From assembly GCF_000411135.1 (NCBI RefSeq), contig NZ_KE150263.1, forward strand, positions 124,001 to 188,000: DNA of 64,000 bases. Reading direction: 5' to 3'. Positions 8,660-16,529 of the stretch are shown one piece after another (the first letter of the stretch is position 1; each line of letters starts with the position of its first letter). Origin of the DNA: Actinotignum schaalii FB123-CNA-2 (GTDB taxonomy: Bacteria > Actinomycetota > Actinomycetes > Actinomycetales > Actinomycetaceae). Below the pieces are notes generated by a model. The model saw only the letters and a program-made list of their open reading frames with translations, was not told the DNA's origin and did no database searches. A program made the translations under genes and the position numbers.

Positions 8660-8934
8660 ATAGTCCAGAGTGTGAACGACCGGCAGGCAGGGAATGAGAG
8701 CAGGGGACGGGTGGGGCTCAACATACGCTTCGCGCGGCGCCGCCAGAGCGTATTTTGACATAATGTACATTATCGGCAAGTAGAGCTAGAGTGCCAGAAT
8801 TCTGTCCAGCCCCTCTTTAACGCGTCATGACACCCGTTTCCGGGACGTAACCACCGGGGCGCGCGGCGCCGTCGTTAATATGGAAACGGAGAAACGTAAC
8901 GCGAGCAGGCACGCTCGCGAGGAAGGATAGCAAT
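8660..8934. other. Divergent spacer between the protease gene and rbpA
   Basis: This is part of a 379-base divergent gap (8556-8934). It holds a perfect palindrome at 8760-8773 next to a consensus-like TTGACA (8755-8760), a repeated GCGCGGCGCCG word (near 8732 and 8860), and a TAATAT box at 8876-8881 that is a plausible -10 for rbpA. No SigR/SigH-type GGAAT-GTT pair with normal spacing was found, although rbpA is under such control in Streptomyces. No coding frame is convincing. Confidence 0.4.
8760..8773. promoter_or_regulatory. 14-base perfect palindrome, candidate operator
   Basis: ATAATGTACATTAT is fully self-complementary and overlaps the end of a TTGACA hexamer (8755-8760). It sits midway between two divergent genes. 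Such a compact AT dyad is typical of a dimeric regulator site; which gene it serves is unknown. Confidence 0.4.
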
Positions 8935-9288
8935 ATGGCTGAACGTTCGTTGCGCGGTATGCGCATCGGAGCGAATTCGCTCGAAACTGATGACAATGTG
9001 GTTTTTGTGGACCGCCAGCAGGTGAAATATCGCTGCAAGAACGGCCACGAATTTGGCGTCGCGATGGCGGTGGACGCCGAAGTTCCCACCGCATGGACCT
9101 GCCGCTGCGGCGTGGAAGCTGAACTTATCGAAGGCGAAGGCGTGGACGACCGCAAGCCGCCCAAGCCGGTGCGTACCCACTGGGATATGCTCCTGGAACG
9201 CCGTAACGAAGATGAGCTCAAGGTGCTGCTGGAGGAACGCCTCGAGCTGCTACGCGAAGGCAAGCTGCGACTGCGGCGCAATCGCTAA
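8935..9288 (+). CDS. rbpA: RNA polymerase-binding protein RbpA
   Basis: The 117-residue protein is the actinobacterial transcription factor that binds RNA polymerase and group I/II sigma factors and stabilises the open complex. The conserved N-terminal SLRGMRIGANSLETD, the central core with C34, H38, C56 and C58 (a possible zinc site, as in Streptomyces RbpA and unlike the Mycobacterium form), and the C-terminal sigma-binding segment RTHWDMLLERRNEDELKVLL are all visible. The start follows GAGGAAGGAT. It converges on the mannosyltransferase gene with only six bases between stops and no terminator, as rbpA and ppm1 are also neighbours in M. tuberculosis. Confidence 0.96.
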   Translation: MAERSLRGMRIGANSLETDDNVVFVDRQQVKYRCKNGHEFGVAMAVDAEVPTAWTCRCGVEAELIEGEGVDDRKPPKPVRTHWDMLLERRNEDELKVLLEERLELLREGKLRLRRNR

Positions 9289-9294
9289 TCGCGC

Positions 9295-10065
9295 TCAGTT
9301 TCGCGGCCGGCGCAGCTGAGTGACCACGCGTTTCGCGAGATTGCCCAGCTGCCTTCCCCGCCGCGTGACGCCCATCACTGTGGTGCGCTTGAGGGATTCG
9401 GTGAAGACCGAGCCGGAGAGCTTCGACTCCCCCGCCTCACGCTCTGAAAAAGTGATGGGCATTTCAACGATATGGCCCCCGCAACGTGCCACGTGATCCG
9501 TCATATCGGTCTGGAAGAAATAGCCGCGCGCTTCCACGGTATCCAGGTTGAGGCGCTCGAGGATATCCGTGCGGTAGACGCGGTAGCCCGCGGTGGCGTC
9601 GCGCACCGGCAGCCCAAGCATCCCTTGAATATAGAGGTTCCCCAGGCGCGAAAGCGCCTCGCGGGGCTTGGACCAGCCGTCAATTTTCCCACCCCGCACG
9701 TAGCGCGAACCGATCACCAGATCCGGCGCATCTGACATCGCGGCGCGTTCGAGTAGCAAGGGCAGCTGTTCGGGATGATGCGAACCATCGGCGTCCATTT
9801 CCACCACGTGGCTGTAGCCGCGCTCCATGGCCCAGCCGAAAGCCGCAATATAGGCGCGCCCGAGCCCGTCTTTTTCGGTGCGGTGCAGCACGTGGATGTG
9901 CTCATCGCGCCCGGCCAGCTCATCTGCGATCTTCCCGGTACCGTCCGGTGAATTATCATCAACCACGAGGATATCCGCCTCGGGTACGGCCCGCCGGGCC
10001 CGCTCGATAATCCGCGGAAGATTCTCCGCCTCGTTGTACGTGGGAATCGTGATGAGAACGTGCAC
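9295..10065 (-). CDS. ppm1: Polyprenol monophosphomannose synthase (DPM1-like glycosyltransferase)
   Basis: A 256-residue family GT2 enzyme predicted to move mannose from GDP-mannose to polyprenyl phosphate, the donor for extracytoplasmic mannosylation. ITIPTYNEAENL, VVDDNSPDGTG and the metal motif DAD at 91-93 (in MDADGSHHPEQ) are diagnostic; GSRYVRGG follows. There is no C-terminal membrane domain. I chose GTG at 10065, preceded by AGAAAGG inside the end of lnt; the frame runs further upstream, but that part overlaps lnt. In mycobacteria the equivalent domain is fused to an Lnt-like domain (Rv2051c); here the two are separate, adjacent and probably translationally coupled, with two bases between them. 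Confidence 0.93.
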   Translation of the reverse strand: MHVLITIPTYNEAENLPRIIERARRAVPEADILVVDDNSPDGTGKIADELAGRDEHIHVLHRTEKDGLGRAYIAAFGWAMERGYSHVVEMDADGSHHPEQLPLLLERAAMSDAPDLVIGSRYVRGGKIDGWSKPREALSRLGNLYIQGMLGLPVRDATAGYRVYRTDILERLNLDTVEARGYFFQTDMTDHVARCGGHIVEMPITFSEREAGESKLSGSVFTESLKRTTVMGVTRRGRQLGNLAKRVVTQLRRPRN

Positions 10066-10067
10066 GA

Positions 10068-11675
10068 CTAACCTTTCTTCCAGCGCAGCCTTGCGTACCC
10101 TACCCATGCTATACCTCCAACCGCGCCAGCCGCAGCCAGAAGTCCGTTCCGGTAGTACGGGTAGAAACGCGCCGCCGGAGTAAGACCCTCGTGCAAAGCG
10201 ACCGTGGTGGTATGCGCTGCTTGCGTCCACGGTTCGGTGCGTTCACGTACCGCACCATTTGTTTCGACGACGCCGGAAATTCCCACGGTGGAAACCTGGA
10301 GCGCAATGCGCTGGTATTCCACCGCCCGGAAACGAACCATATCGAATTGCTGGGCTGATTCGGCGCTATCGCCGAATGACGCATTATTAGTGGCCACCAC
10401 GTAGAGTTGGGCGCCCTGGCGGATCGCCTCAGATCCCACATCGCCCAGCGCCACTTCGAAACAAATAGGGGTGGCCAGGCGCGCGGTAGTACTCTTCGTG
10501 CCCGGGGCGCTGGTTTTGCCGCCGGGGCTGCTCTCCCTCAGCGCGCGCTCCCCCACCGGGATGTCAAGAACCGCAGGTTTCGTACCGGCCCGCATATCAA
10601 CAGATACCAGATCAACCGCGGAACTAAACTTCCGGAAGAAATCCCGGTAGGGCATATATTCCCCGAAAGGAACCGGGTGCTGTTTGCTATATACAGCGCT
10701 TACCTCGCCCCCGGTCTCGGTGGGGAGATAGACAACAAGGTCATTGGTGCGGCTGATCGCCTTCCCGGTGGTGTCGCGCTCATAGGATTGGGTGCCCAGG
10801 AGCAGCGGGACGCCCAGGTAGGTGGAGGTTTCGCTGACCAGGGCGCGGGCGCGCGGATATTCGCGAATATCGTGATCGGAGGCGGATTCCGGCCACACCA
10901 CCAGGTCCACCTCTTCCGGGTTAATCGCGCGGGTGGCGGTGCTGAGGTTTTCGGTGACCGTCAAGGCTTGATCGCGGCCCTCGGGAAGGCTGCCCGCCCG
11001 CGGGACAATCCCCTGTACGTAACCCAGGCGCAGCGTGCCGGCGGGTGCTGCGGTCGGAAGAGGAAGTGCCCAAGGTAGGGCGAAGATCAGCGCGCCACTG
11101 AGCGCCAGACCGGCCCCGACGAAGAGCCGCCCGCTGCGCACCCGCATCAGGGCCAGGCTGAGGGCCGCCCCGCAGATGACCACCGCTGCGGAGACCAGCA
11201 TGGTGGAACCCCAGGGAGCCAGCCGCACCAGCGGGCTATCTACCTGGGAAAAGGCAAGGGTTCCCCAGGCGATACCGCCGAAGGGCCACAGGGACCGGGC
11301 GAGTTCCGCGCCCGCCCACACCAGGGCTGCCGCGGGGATGAAGAGGAGCGGGCAGTGGGTCCAGCGTGCTCGACACATCGCGCTCCACGTGGCTACCACC
11401 AGCCCGGTAAACAGTGCTTGCGACAAGGCGAGGGCGAGTTGGGGGATGAGATCCCCGGATGCTTCTCCGGCCCAGGAAAAATGCAAGGAGAAAAATATGC
11501 ATCCGGCAAGGAGTCCGTATCCGAAGCCGGCGCTGGGGCGGCAGGATGCAGCAACGAGGAGAAGTAGCGCGATACTCACTGGCGCGAGTAGGCCGTAGCT
11601 CAGGGGCGGGAAAGCAGCGAAGAGCCCGAGGCCTCCTAGGACCGCGCCGCACAGCCGTAAGAGAACACCGCTCAC
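10068..11675 (-). CDS. lnt: Apolipoprotein N-acyltransferase
   Basis: The 535-residue membrane enzyme N-acylates the amino-terminal cysteine of lipoproteins. About six N-terminal membrane helices (residues 5-205) precede a nitrilase-type catalytic domain. The triad is visible as Glu263 in VVWPESASD, Lys331 in YSKQHPVPFGEYMPYRDFF and Cys405 in ATPICFE. The start is GTG at 11675, overlapping the helY stop by four bases (GTGA), so the genes are coupled. Lipoprotein substrates in this window include the ribY-like binding protein and the two small lipoproteins near 50 kb. In this lineage Lnt may also help the neighbouring mannosyltransferase sit at the membrane, as the fused mycobacterial form does. 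Confidence 0.93.
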   Translation of the reverse strand: MSGVLLRLCGAVLGGLGLFAAFPPLSYGLLAPVSIALLLLVAASCRPSAGFGYGLLAGCIFFSLHFSWAGEASGDLIPQLALALSQALFTGLVVATWSAMCRARWTHCPLLFIPAAALVWAGAELARSLWPFGGIAWGTLAFSQVDSPLVRLAPWGSTMLVSAAVVICGAALSLALMRVRSGRLFVGAGLALSGALIFALPWALPLPTAAPAGTLRLGYVQGIVPRAGSLPEGRDQALTVTENLSTATRAINPEEVDLVVWPESASDHDIREYPRARALVSETSTYLGVPLLLGTQSYERDTTGKAISRTNDLVVYLPTETGGEVSAVYSKQHPVPFGEYMPYRDFFRKFSSAVDLVSVDMRAGTKPAVLDIPVGERALRESSPGGKTSAPGTKSTTARLATPICFEVALGDVGSEAIRQGAQLYVVATNNASFGDSAESAQQFDMVRFRAVEYQRIALQVSTVGISGVVETNGAVRERTEPWTQAAHTTTVALHEGLTPAARFYPYYRNGLLAAAGAVGGIAWVGYARLRWKKG

Positions 11676-14269
11676 ATGAGCTCCGATCGCCCCATGAGGT
11701 CACGGGCCTGGCGCGCGATATCGCTCAGCCAGGTGCCCTCAGTTGCTACCGTGACCTGCCCGAGCACATCAATAATGCGTCGAGCTGCGGAAATGAAATC
11801 CCCGGCGGTCATGTGGGCTGATTCGAGGCAGGCTTCCAGACCCACTCCCCCGGCCCAGGCAGCGAAAACATCCGCGCAGCCCGGGCTCAGATCTGGGGTG
11901 CGGGTAATCCCATGCTGATATTCCAGGGATTGCAGGTACTGTACCTCGGCACGAGCGACCCGCGCCGCATCACAGAGTCGGGTATCACGCGGTAAGGCAG
12001 TCCCCAAGCGCTCATCAGCCAAAAACATGGATACCCATCCGGCTAGGGCCGGCGCGTCCAAGCTACCTTCGGGGAGCTGCGCCAAACACTGGTACATGAG
12101 CAGATCGGCTTCGGTGTGCAGTTCGCGTAATTGCGCGGCGCCCGGGCCCATGCGGATGGCGTCATTATCACCCTGGAGCACCCCGACCTCGCGCAAGACG
12201 GCAGCCGTGGCATCAAATTCCCGCCCGGCCGAATCGGTGAAGGCCGCGATACGCTGATCGATTTCCTCGATGCGGTGGTGCAGCGAGACCCAGGTTTGGG
12301 CATTATCAAGGTGTGCGTACAGATGCGGGCAGGAAGCAACCGGGTGCGCGGCGACTTTGGGATCGCGCGGGGTGGCGAAACGCGCCCAGGATGCCAGCAG
12401 ATCCCGGTCGATTCCCAGATCAGCCCGGCCGCCCACCAGGTCCAGAATATCTTCGGCGATCTGCTCGCGCACCACCGCCTTTTTAGTGGACATTCCGAAA
12501 GGCACCGTGACCGGGCCAATTTCGCGCATCTCCGAGGCGAGGGAATCTTCATACAGCCAAGCCAGGTCCCCGAACCAATCGATCACCCGCACGCGGTCCG
12601 GGGCGGCAGAGAGCACCAAGGCGTAAACGAGATCGGTGCCCATAGCGTAAGCGTACACGTAGCCCTGGCGCACAGCCGCGAAACTCTTTGCGATGCGCTC
12701 CCGATAGCGCCGCTTCGCGGCTTTACGTTCGGCTTTTGCGGCCCGCCCGGCATTCCCGCGCAGGCGCAGGTAGTCAAGCAGATCACCGCGCGAGCAACTC
12801 AAGCGGGTTTCTTCGGTCTCCACCCGGCGTTGAATCCGGGCGCGCCGCGCCGCCAGGCCGCCCAGTTCCGCATTGCGTTGGAATTGCGCGAAGGAGCGGC
12901 CCATCAGATCGCGCGCTGCAGCGTAGCTCATGCGAGCCAGTAGATTCGTCACGGTGTTATAGGAGGGCTGGAAAGCGGATATCAAGGGCTCCACCCGCCC
13001 CGAAGCCAGATCCGCCAGATACTCCGGATCGGTATCCGCATCGGCTACCACCACTCCGTAGCCCACGGTATCGCGCCCGCGCCGCCCGGCCCGCCCGATG
13101 AGCTGGGTGTATTCGGTGGCGCTCAGGTCCACGAAGCCGTGCCCGTCCCAGCGCTGGAGCTCCTCCAGGACCACGGTACGCACCGGCATATCGATACCGA
13201 GAGCCAGGGTGCCGGTGGCGTAAACAATGCTGAGGAGCCCGCGTTCCATGAGGCGCTCGGTTAGCTCTTTGATAGCGGGGAAAACCCCGGCGTGATGGGC
13301 ACCGTAGCCGCGTTCCAGCGCTGCTGCAGCCCGCTCAAAATGCACGGCCCGCCGATCCGATTCCGTGAGCGTTTCACGCAGGGCCGCGATTTCTTGTTTA
13401 ATGTCCGCACGCTGGGCGCGGGTGGTAAGAACTTCGTTATGGCGCAGCAAAGCTTCAACCGCTTTATCGCAGCCCTTGCGAGAAAAAATGAATTCGATAG
13501 CCGGGAGCATGCCCCGTTCGCCGAGCTTGTCGATAATGGCACGGCGTTCGCGATCCGAGACCCTTTTTTTGCGTTCCCCGCTGAGCCGCCCCAGCGCATT
13601 GACGAGGGCCGGGTCCGGCTCCAGAGTATCTGCGCGGTAAAGCGGGAAGAGTTTGCGGCCCACGTTGACGTATTGCGCGAGGGGGACGGGTCGTTTCTTT
13701 GATACCACGACGTCCGTTGGCCCGCGCACGGAGCGCATCCACGCCGCGAGTTCCTCAGTATTGGCCACCGTGGCGGAAAGCGCCGCCAAACGCACGTGCT
13801 CAGGAAGCGACAAAATCGTTTCTTCCCATACCGGCCCGCGGTCAGGATCGGCCAAAAAATGTACTTCGTCCAGAACTGCGTAGCCCACGTCAAGGATATC
13901 CGGGGATTCGTGCAGCAGCATATTGCGCAGCACTTCGGTGGTCACCACCAGAATCTGCGCCTCGCGATTAATACTCTGGTCCCCGGTGAGCAGCCCCACC
14001 TGTTCCTCGCCGATCTCTCGCGCCAGTTCGGCGTATTTTTGGTTGGAGAGCGCTTTTATTGGTGCGGTATAGATACATTTTTTCGACGACGCTAACGCCA
14101 GATACACCGCGTAGTGGGCCACCACCGTTTTCCCCGAACCGGTAGGCGCGCATACCAGCACATCATGGCCGCGCCCCAGAGCCGCGCATGCCTCCAGCTG
14201 GAAATCATCGAGGTGGATCCCGCGGCTAGCGTAGCTTTCCCGATAGTCCTCAAGTAGCAGATCCGTCAT
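11672..14269 (-). CDS. helY: Ski2-like DEVH-box helicase HelY
   Basis: The 865-residue superfamily 2 helicase probably unwinds RNA using ATP. Walker A is APTGSGKT (41-48), motif II is DEVH (134-137), SAT appears as LSATVAN, and motif VI is QLIGRAGRRGRD. The long C-terminal region resembles the DSHCT and arch parts of Mtr4/Ski2 enzymes. HelY follows pafBC and tatAC in mycobacteria; here it directly follows pafC, with ATGA start-stop overlap at 14266-14269, and the tat genes are absent. The downstream lnt gene overlaps its stop, so all five genes from pafB to ppm1 look like one transcript. Confidence 0.92.
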   Translation of the reverse strand: MTDLLLEDYRESYASRGIHLDDFQLEACAALGRGHDVLVCAPTGSGKTVVAHYAVYLALASSKKCIYTAPIKALSNQKYAELAREIGEEQVGLLTGDQSINREAQILVVTTEVLRNMLLHESPDILDVGYAVLDEVHFLADPDRGPVWEETILSLPEHVRLAALSATVANTEELAAWMRSVRGPTDVVVSKKRPVPLAQYVNVGRKLFPLYRADTLEPDPALVNALGRLSGERKKRVSDRERRAIIDKLGERGMLPAIEFIFSRKGCDKAVEALLRHNEVLTTRAQRADIKQEIAALRETLTESDRRAVHFERAAAALERGYGAHHAGVFPAIKELTERLMERGLLSIVYATGTLALGIDMPVRTVVLEELQRWDGHGFVDLSATEYTQLIGRAGRRGRDTVGYGVVVADADTDPEYLADLASGRVEPLISAFQPSYNTVTNLLARMSYAAARDLMGRSFAQFQRNAELGGLAARRARIQRRVETEETRLSCSRGDLLDYLRLRGNAGRAAKAERKAAKRRYRERIAKSFAAVRQGYVYAYAMGTDLVYALVLSAAPDRVRVIDWFGDLAWLYEDSLASEMREIGPVTVPFGMSTKKAVVREQIAEDILDLVGGRADLGIDRDLLASWARFATPRDPKVAAHPVASCPHLYAHLDNAQTWVSLHHRIEEIDQRIAAFTDSAGREFDATAAVLREVGVLQGDNDAIRMGPGAAQLRELHTEADLLMYQCLAQLPEGSLDAPALAGWVSMFLADERLGTALPRDTRLCDAARVARAEVQYLQSLEYQHGITRTPDLSPGCADVFAAWAGGVGLEACLESAHMTAGDFISAARRIIDVLGQVTVATEGTWLSDIARQARDLMGRSELM

Positions 14270-15483
14270 CGCTCCCCCTCCGGTGTGCTTTCCAGCGTAT
14301 GTTCACGGATGGCCGGCGTAGCGGCGTCGTCGCCCTCATTCGCGCGCAAGCGCGCGCAATAATCCGCCACCGCGCGCGCAACTTCCGATGGTTCTAGGGC
14401 GACCACATCGTCAATTTGCACGAGCAGTGAGACGAGCCAGGGAAGGGAGCGGGCCCGGACCTCAATGGTGAGCAGTTCCTCAGCACGACGCGCATCCCCG
14501 TTGTGCAACACGTTCTCCTCACCACACGCATTCGCGATGCAGGGCTCTTCATTCGCATCGCGCACCCGCGCTCCGGGCAGGGTTTCCGCCACCCAACGTG
14601 AGGCTCCAGTGACGATAATGCGCACGTCCGTGCCGTTCGGCTCCCAGGTATCTTCCCCGCGGGTGCGCTGCGTTTTCTCTTTTTTCTCCACCTCGGCGAG
14701 GACCCGGCGAGCGGCCGCGCGTTCCGATCTGCTGAGCTTCGCGCCGGGGCGGGCCGCGGTTATGCGATCCAGGCGGAAATGGCGCAGGCCGTGCTCGGTG
14801 AGGGCGCGCAGCAGCGGGGCATCGCCGGCCAGGATGACGAGGGGAATAACGTGTTCGCGCCCGGCGCGCGCGTGCGGAAGCGGGTCGCTGAGCGCACGTT
14901 CGTAGCTAAAGTCGAGGTAGAAGCCGCCTTGGAGTGCGGCCTGCACGGCCTCCATCGTGGCTGCGTCTGCGGCCGGACGGGAGGGCGGCCAGAGCGCACC
15001 TTCATATCCGGCTTCCCGCACCGCCTCCCCCAGCGCGGCGCGGGTGGCGGTGAGGGTTGTAGCAGCTGGCCCGGGTGCGCTGACATCCCGGGCAGCATCG
15101 AGCAGCGCAGCTACCACCATCGCATCGTCCAGAGTGAAGGGAATAACCGGATCATCCGTCATGGAGCGCAGGTAGACGCGGCTCTCCGGCCCTGCCGCGG
15201 TATTCGCCTGCGCCATGTTTTCCGGCAGCTCCGCGCTACCCGAGCGGCCCGCCGTATCCGCCTGTGCCGCACTCCCCGCGCAAGCACCACGCTCGGGCAA
15301 CTCCAATTCGAAGGGGACATCGAAATCGGCGGTTTCGGCCAGGTTGGCATCCCAAAGGTAGTCGAGGGTGCGCTTCCAGGAGGGGAATTGGAAATGTGCG
15401 GTGAGCTCGGCCAAGGTGGCGCCCTGGGGGCGTTCGTGCAGGTAGAGCAGCATGCCGAGGGTGGTGACGATATCGGTACTCAT
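14266..15483 (-). CDS. pafC: WYL-domain transcriptional regulator PafC
   Basis: This 405-residue partner of PafB is expected to form the PafBC activator of the RecA-independent DNA-damage response of actinobacteria. The N-terminal helix-turn-helix region (MSTDIVTTLGMLLYLHE, then TLAELTAHF) is followed by a WYL domain with FYLDFSYER and RHFRLDRI, and a C-terminal WCX-type region. The protein has an alanine/glycine-rich insert near residues 80-120 that is not obviously conserved. The ATG at 15483 overlaps the pafB stop (ATGA); the frame upstream of it lies inside pafB and is rejected as start. Confidence 0.88.
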   Translation of the reverse strand: MSTDIVTTLGMLLYLHERPQGATLAELTAHFQFPSWKRTLDYLWDANLAETADFDVPFELELPERGACAGSAAQADTAGRSGSAELPENMAQANTAAGPESRVYLRSMTDDPVIPFTLDDAMVVAALLDAARDVSAPGPAATTLTATRAALGEAVREAGYEGALWPPSRPAADAATMEAVQAALQGGFYLDFSYERALSDPLPHARAGREHVIPLVILAGDAPLLRALTEHGLRHFRLDRITAARPGAKLSRSERAAARRVLAEVEKKEKTQRTRGEDTWEPNGTDVRIIVTGASRWVAETLPGARVRDANEEPCIANACGEENVLHNGDARRAEELLTIEVRARSLPWLVSLLVQIDDVVALEPSEVARAVADYCARLRANEGDDAATPAIREHTLESTPEGER

Positions 15484-16496
15484 CGAGTTTCGCCCTCCCC
15501 CGGCCCGGCAGCTTCGCCCAGGGTAATGAGATTGTTTACGCGGCGGTCCCATTCTTCGCGCAGCTCGCCGGGTGCGGCCAGGCGCACATCCACCCCGTAA
15601 AAAGCCAGATATTCGAAAATACGATTAAGGCCTACGGTGGAGAATCGGTAGGCCGTCCAGCCCGCGGGGGCCGGTACGTGCGCGGGGGCCGAATCATCCG
15701 CTACAGCCGGCGCATCCGCGCGGCTGAGTTTCTCCCCGCGGGCGGCAAGGGCAGCCGCGGCACCGTCGCGAATATGCAGAATAATGTCCACGTCAAAATG
15801 CTCCCCGCTTACCTCCCCGCGGGGGAACTCGCACCGTTCACCCACGCTGAGAGTTCCCGAGATCACGCGACTGAGGCGGAAGGTTCGCTCAGCCCAGGGG
15901 CCGAAATCCTTGCGGCCGCTCTCCCGCGAGCGTGCCAAGCCGGACACATAGAACATTCCGTAGTGTTCGGCGAAATTCCACGGCTCCACCTCATAATGTT
16001 TGACAAGGTCAGCACCCCGACGGTAATCGAAACTGACCCGGCGCCGGTACTGCAAGGCGCGCGCAACCACCCGTGCTGCTGCACCGCCCGGAATCCGGAC
16101 GCGCAGGTGGGTGGGGGCTGCGGCGTCGCCGTTTTCCGGAGGTGCGCCCGCAAGAAGTTTCGCCACCCCCAAACGCGCCGATTCGCCTTGGGGATCGCCG
16201 GCCTCGATACTGGAGCGCAAGCTGTGGAGCACCCCGGCCCCGATCCCGGTGACCCGCGCGAGCACCGGCGCAGCGGAATCGTATGAATAACGCCACTGGT
16301 CGTCAAAAATAATGGGATATCCGGCTTCGCGCAGCGCGTCAATATCACGTTGGAAAGTGCGCAGATCAATTCCCGCTTCGGCGTAGGCAGGGATGCGCTC
16401 CATGAGTTCCGCCGCGGTGAGGAAACTGCCGCGGCGAATCGTGTGGAGGAGCGCGAGTTGGCGTTCGCGGTGCCGGCGTGTCTCTTTCTGCTTCAC
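15480..16496 (-). CDS. pafB: WYL-domain transcriptional regulator PafB
   Basis: The 338-residue protein has an N-terminal HTH (about residues 8-75, containing RTFQRDIDALREAGYPI), a WYL domain (about 150-225, with LQYRRRVSFDYRRG and FRLSRV) and a C-terminal extension domain. WYL domains sense nucleic acid fragments, and PafBC remodels RNA polymerase at damage promoters. No pafA or proteasome gene is next to it, unlike the operon that named it. The GTG at 16494-16496 has no good Shine-Dalgarno sequence but lies six bases after a TAGGCT -10 box, so translation probably begins at the first base of a leaderless mRNA. Confidence 0.9.
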   Translation of the reverse strand: MKQKETRRHRERQLALLHTIRRGSFLTAAELMERIPAYAEAGIDLRTFQRDIDALREAGYPIIFDDQWRYSYDSAAPVLARVTGIGAGVLHSLRSSIEAGDPQGESARLGVAKLLAGAPPENGDAAAPTHLRVRIPGGAAARVVARALQYRRRVSFDYRRGADLVKHYEVEPWNFAEHYGMFYVSGLARSRESGRKDFGPWAERTFRLSRVISGTLSVGERCEFPRGEVSGEHFDVDIILHIRDGAAAALAARGEKLSRADAPAVADDSAPAHVPAPAGWTAYRFSTVGLNRIFEYLAFYGVDVRLAAPGELREEWDRRVNNLITLGEAAGPGEGETR

Positions 16497-16502
16497 GTAC
16501 CC

Positions 16503-16508
16503 AGCCTA
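16503..16508 (-). promoter_or_regulatory. -10 box for leaderless pafB operon
   Basis: TAGGCT on the minus strand, then six bases (GGGTAC), then the pafB GTG. Its -35 region would fall at the start of the divergent DUF3866 gene, so the two promoters overlap. Confidence 0.6.
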
Positions 16509-16516
16509 GCCGACGG

Positions 16517-16522
16517 TAGAGT
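16517..16522 (+). promoter_or_regulatory. -10 box for the leaderless DUF3866 gene
   Basis: TAGAGT is followed by seven bases (TAAAGCC) and the GTG at 16530. The matching -35 region would lie over the pafB start. Confidence 0.55.
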
Positions 16523-16529
16523 TAAAGCC

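Noticed and set aside
8847..8876. SigR/SigH-type promoter for rbpA
   Set aside because: GGGAC and CGTT words are present but 26 bases apart, too far for that promoter class.
10066..10230. N-terminal extension of the mannose synthase
   Set aside because: It lies inside the lnt coding region; GTG at 10065 has a ribosome site and starts at the conserved fold.
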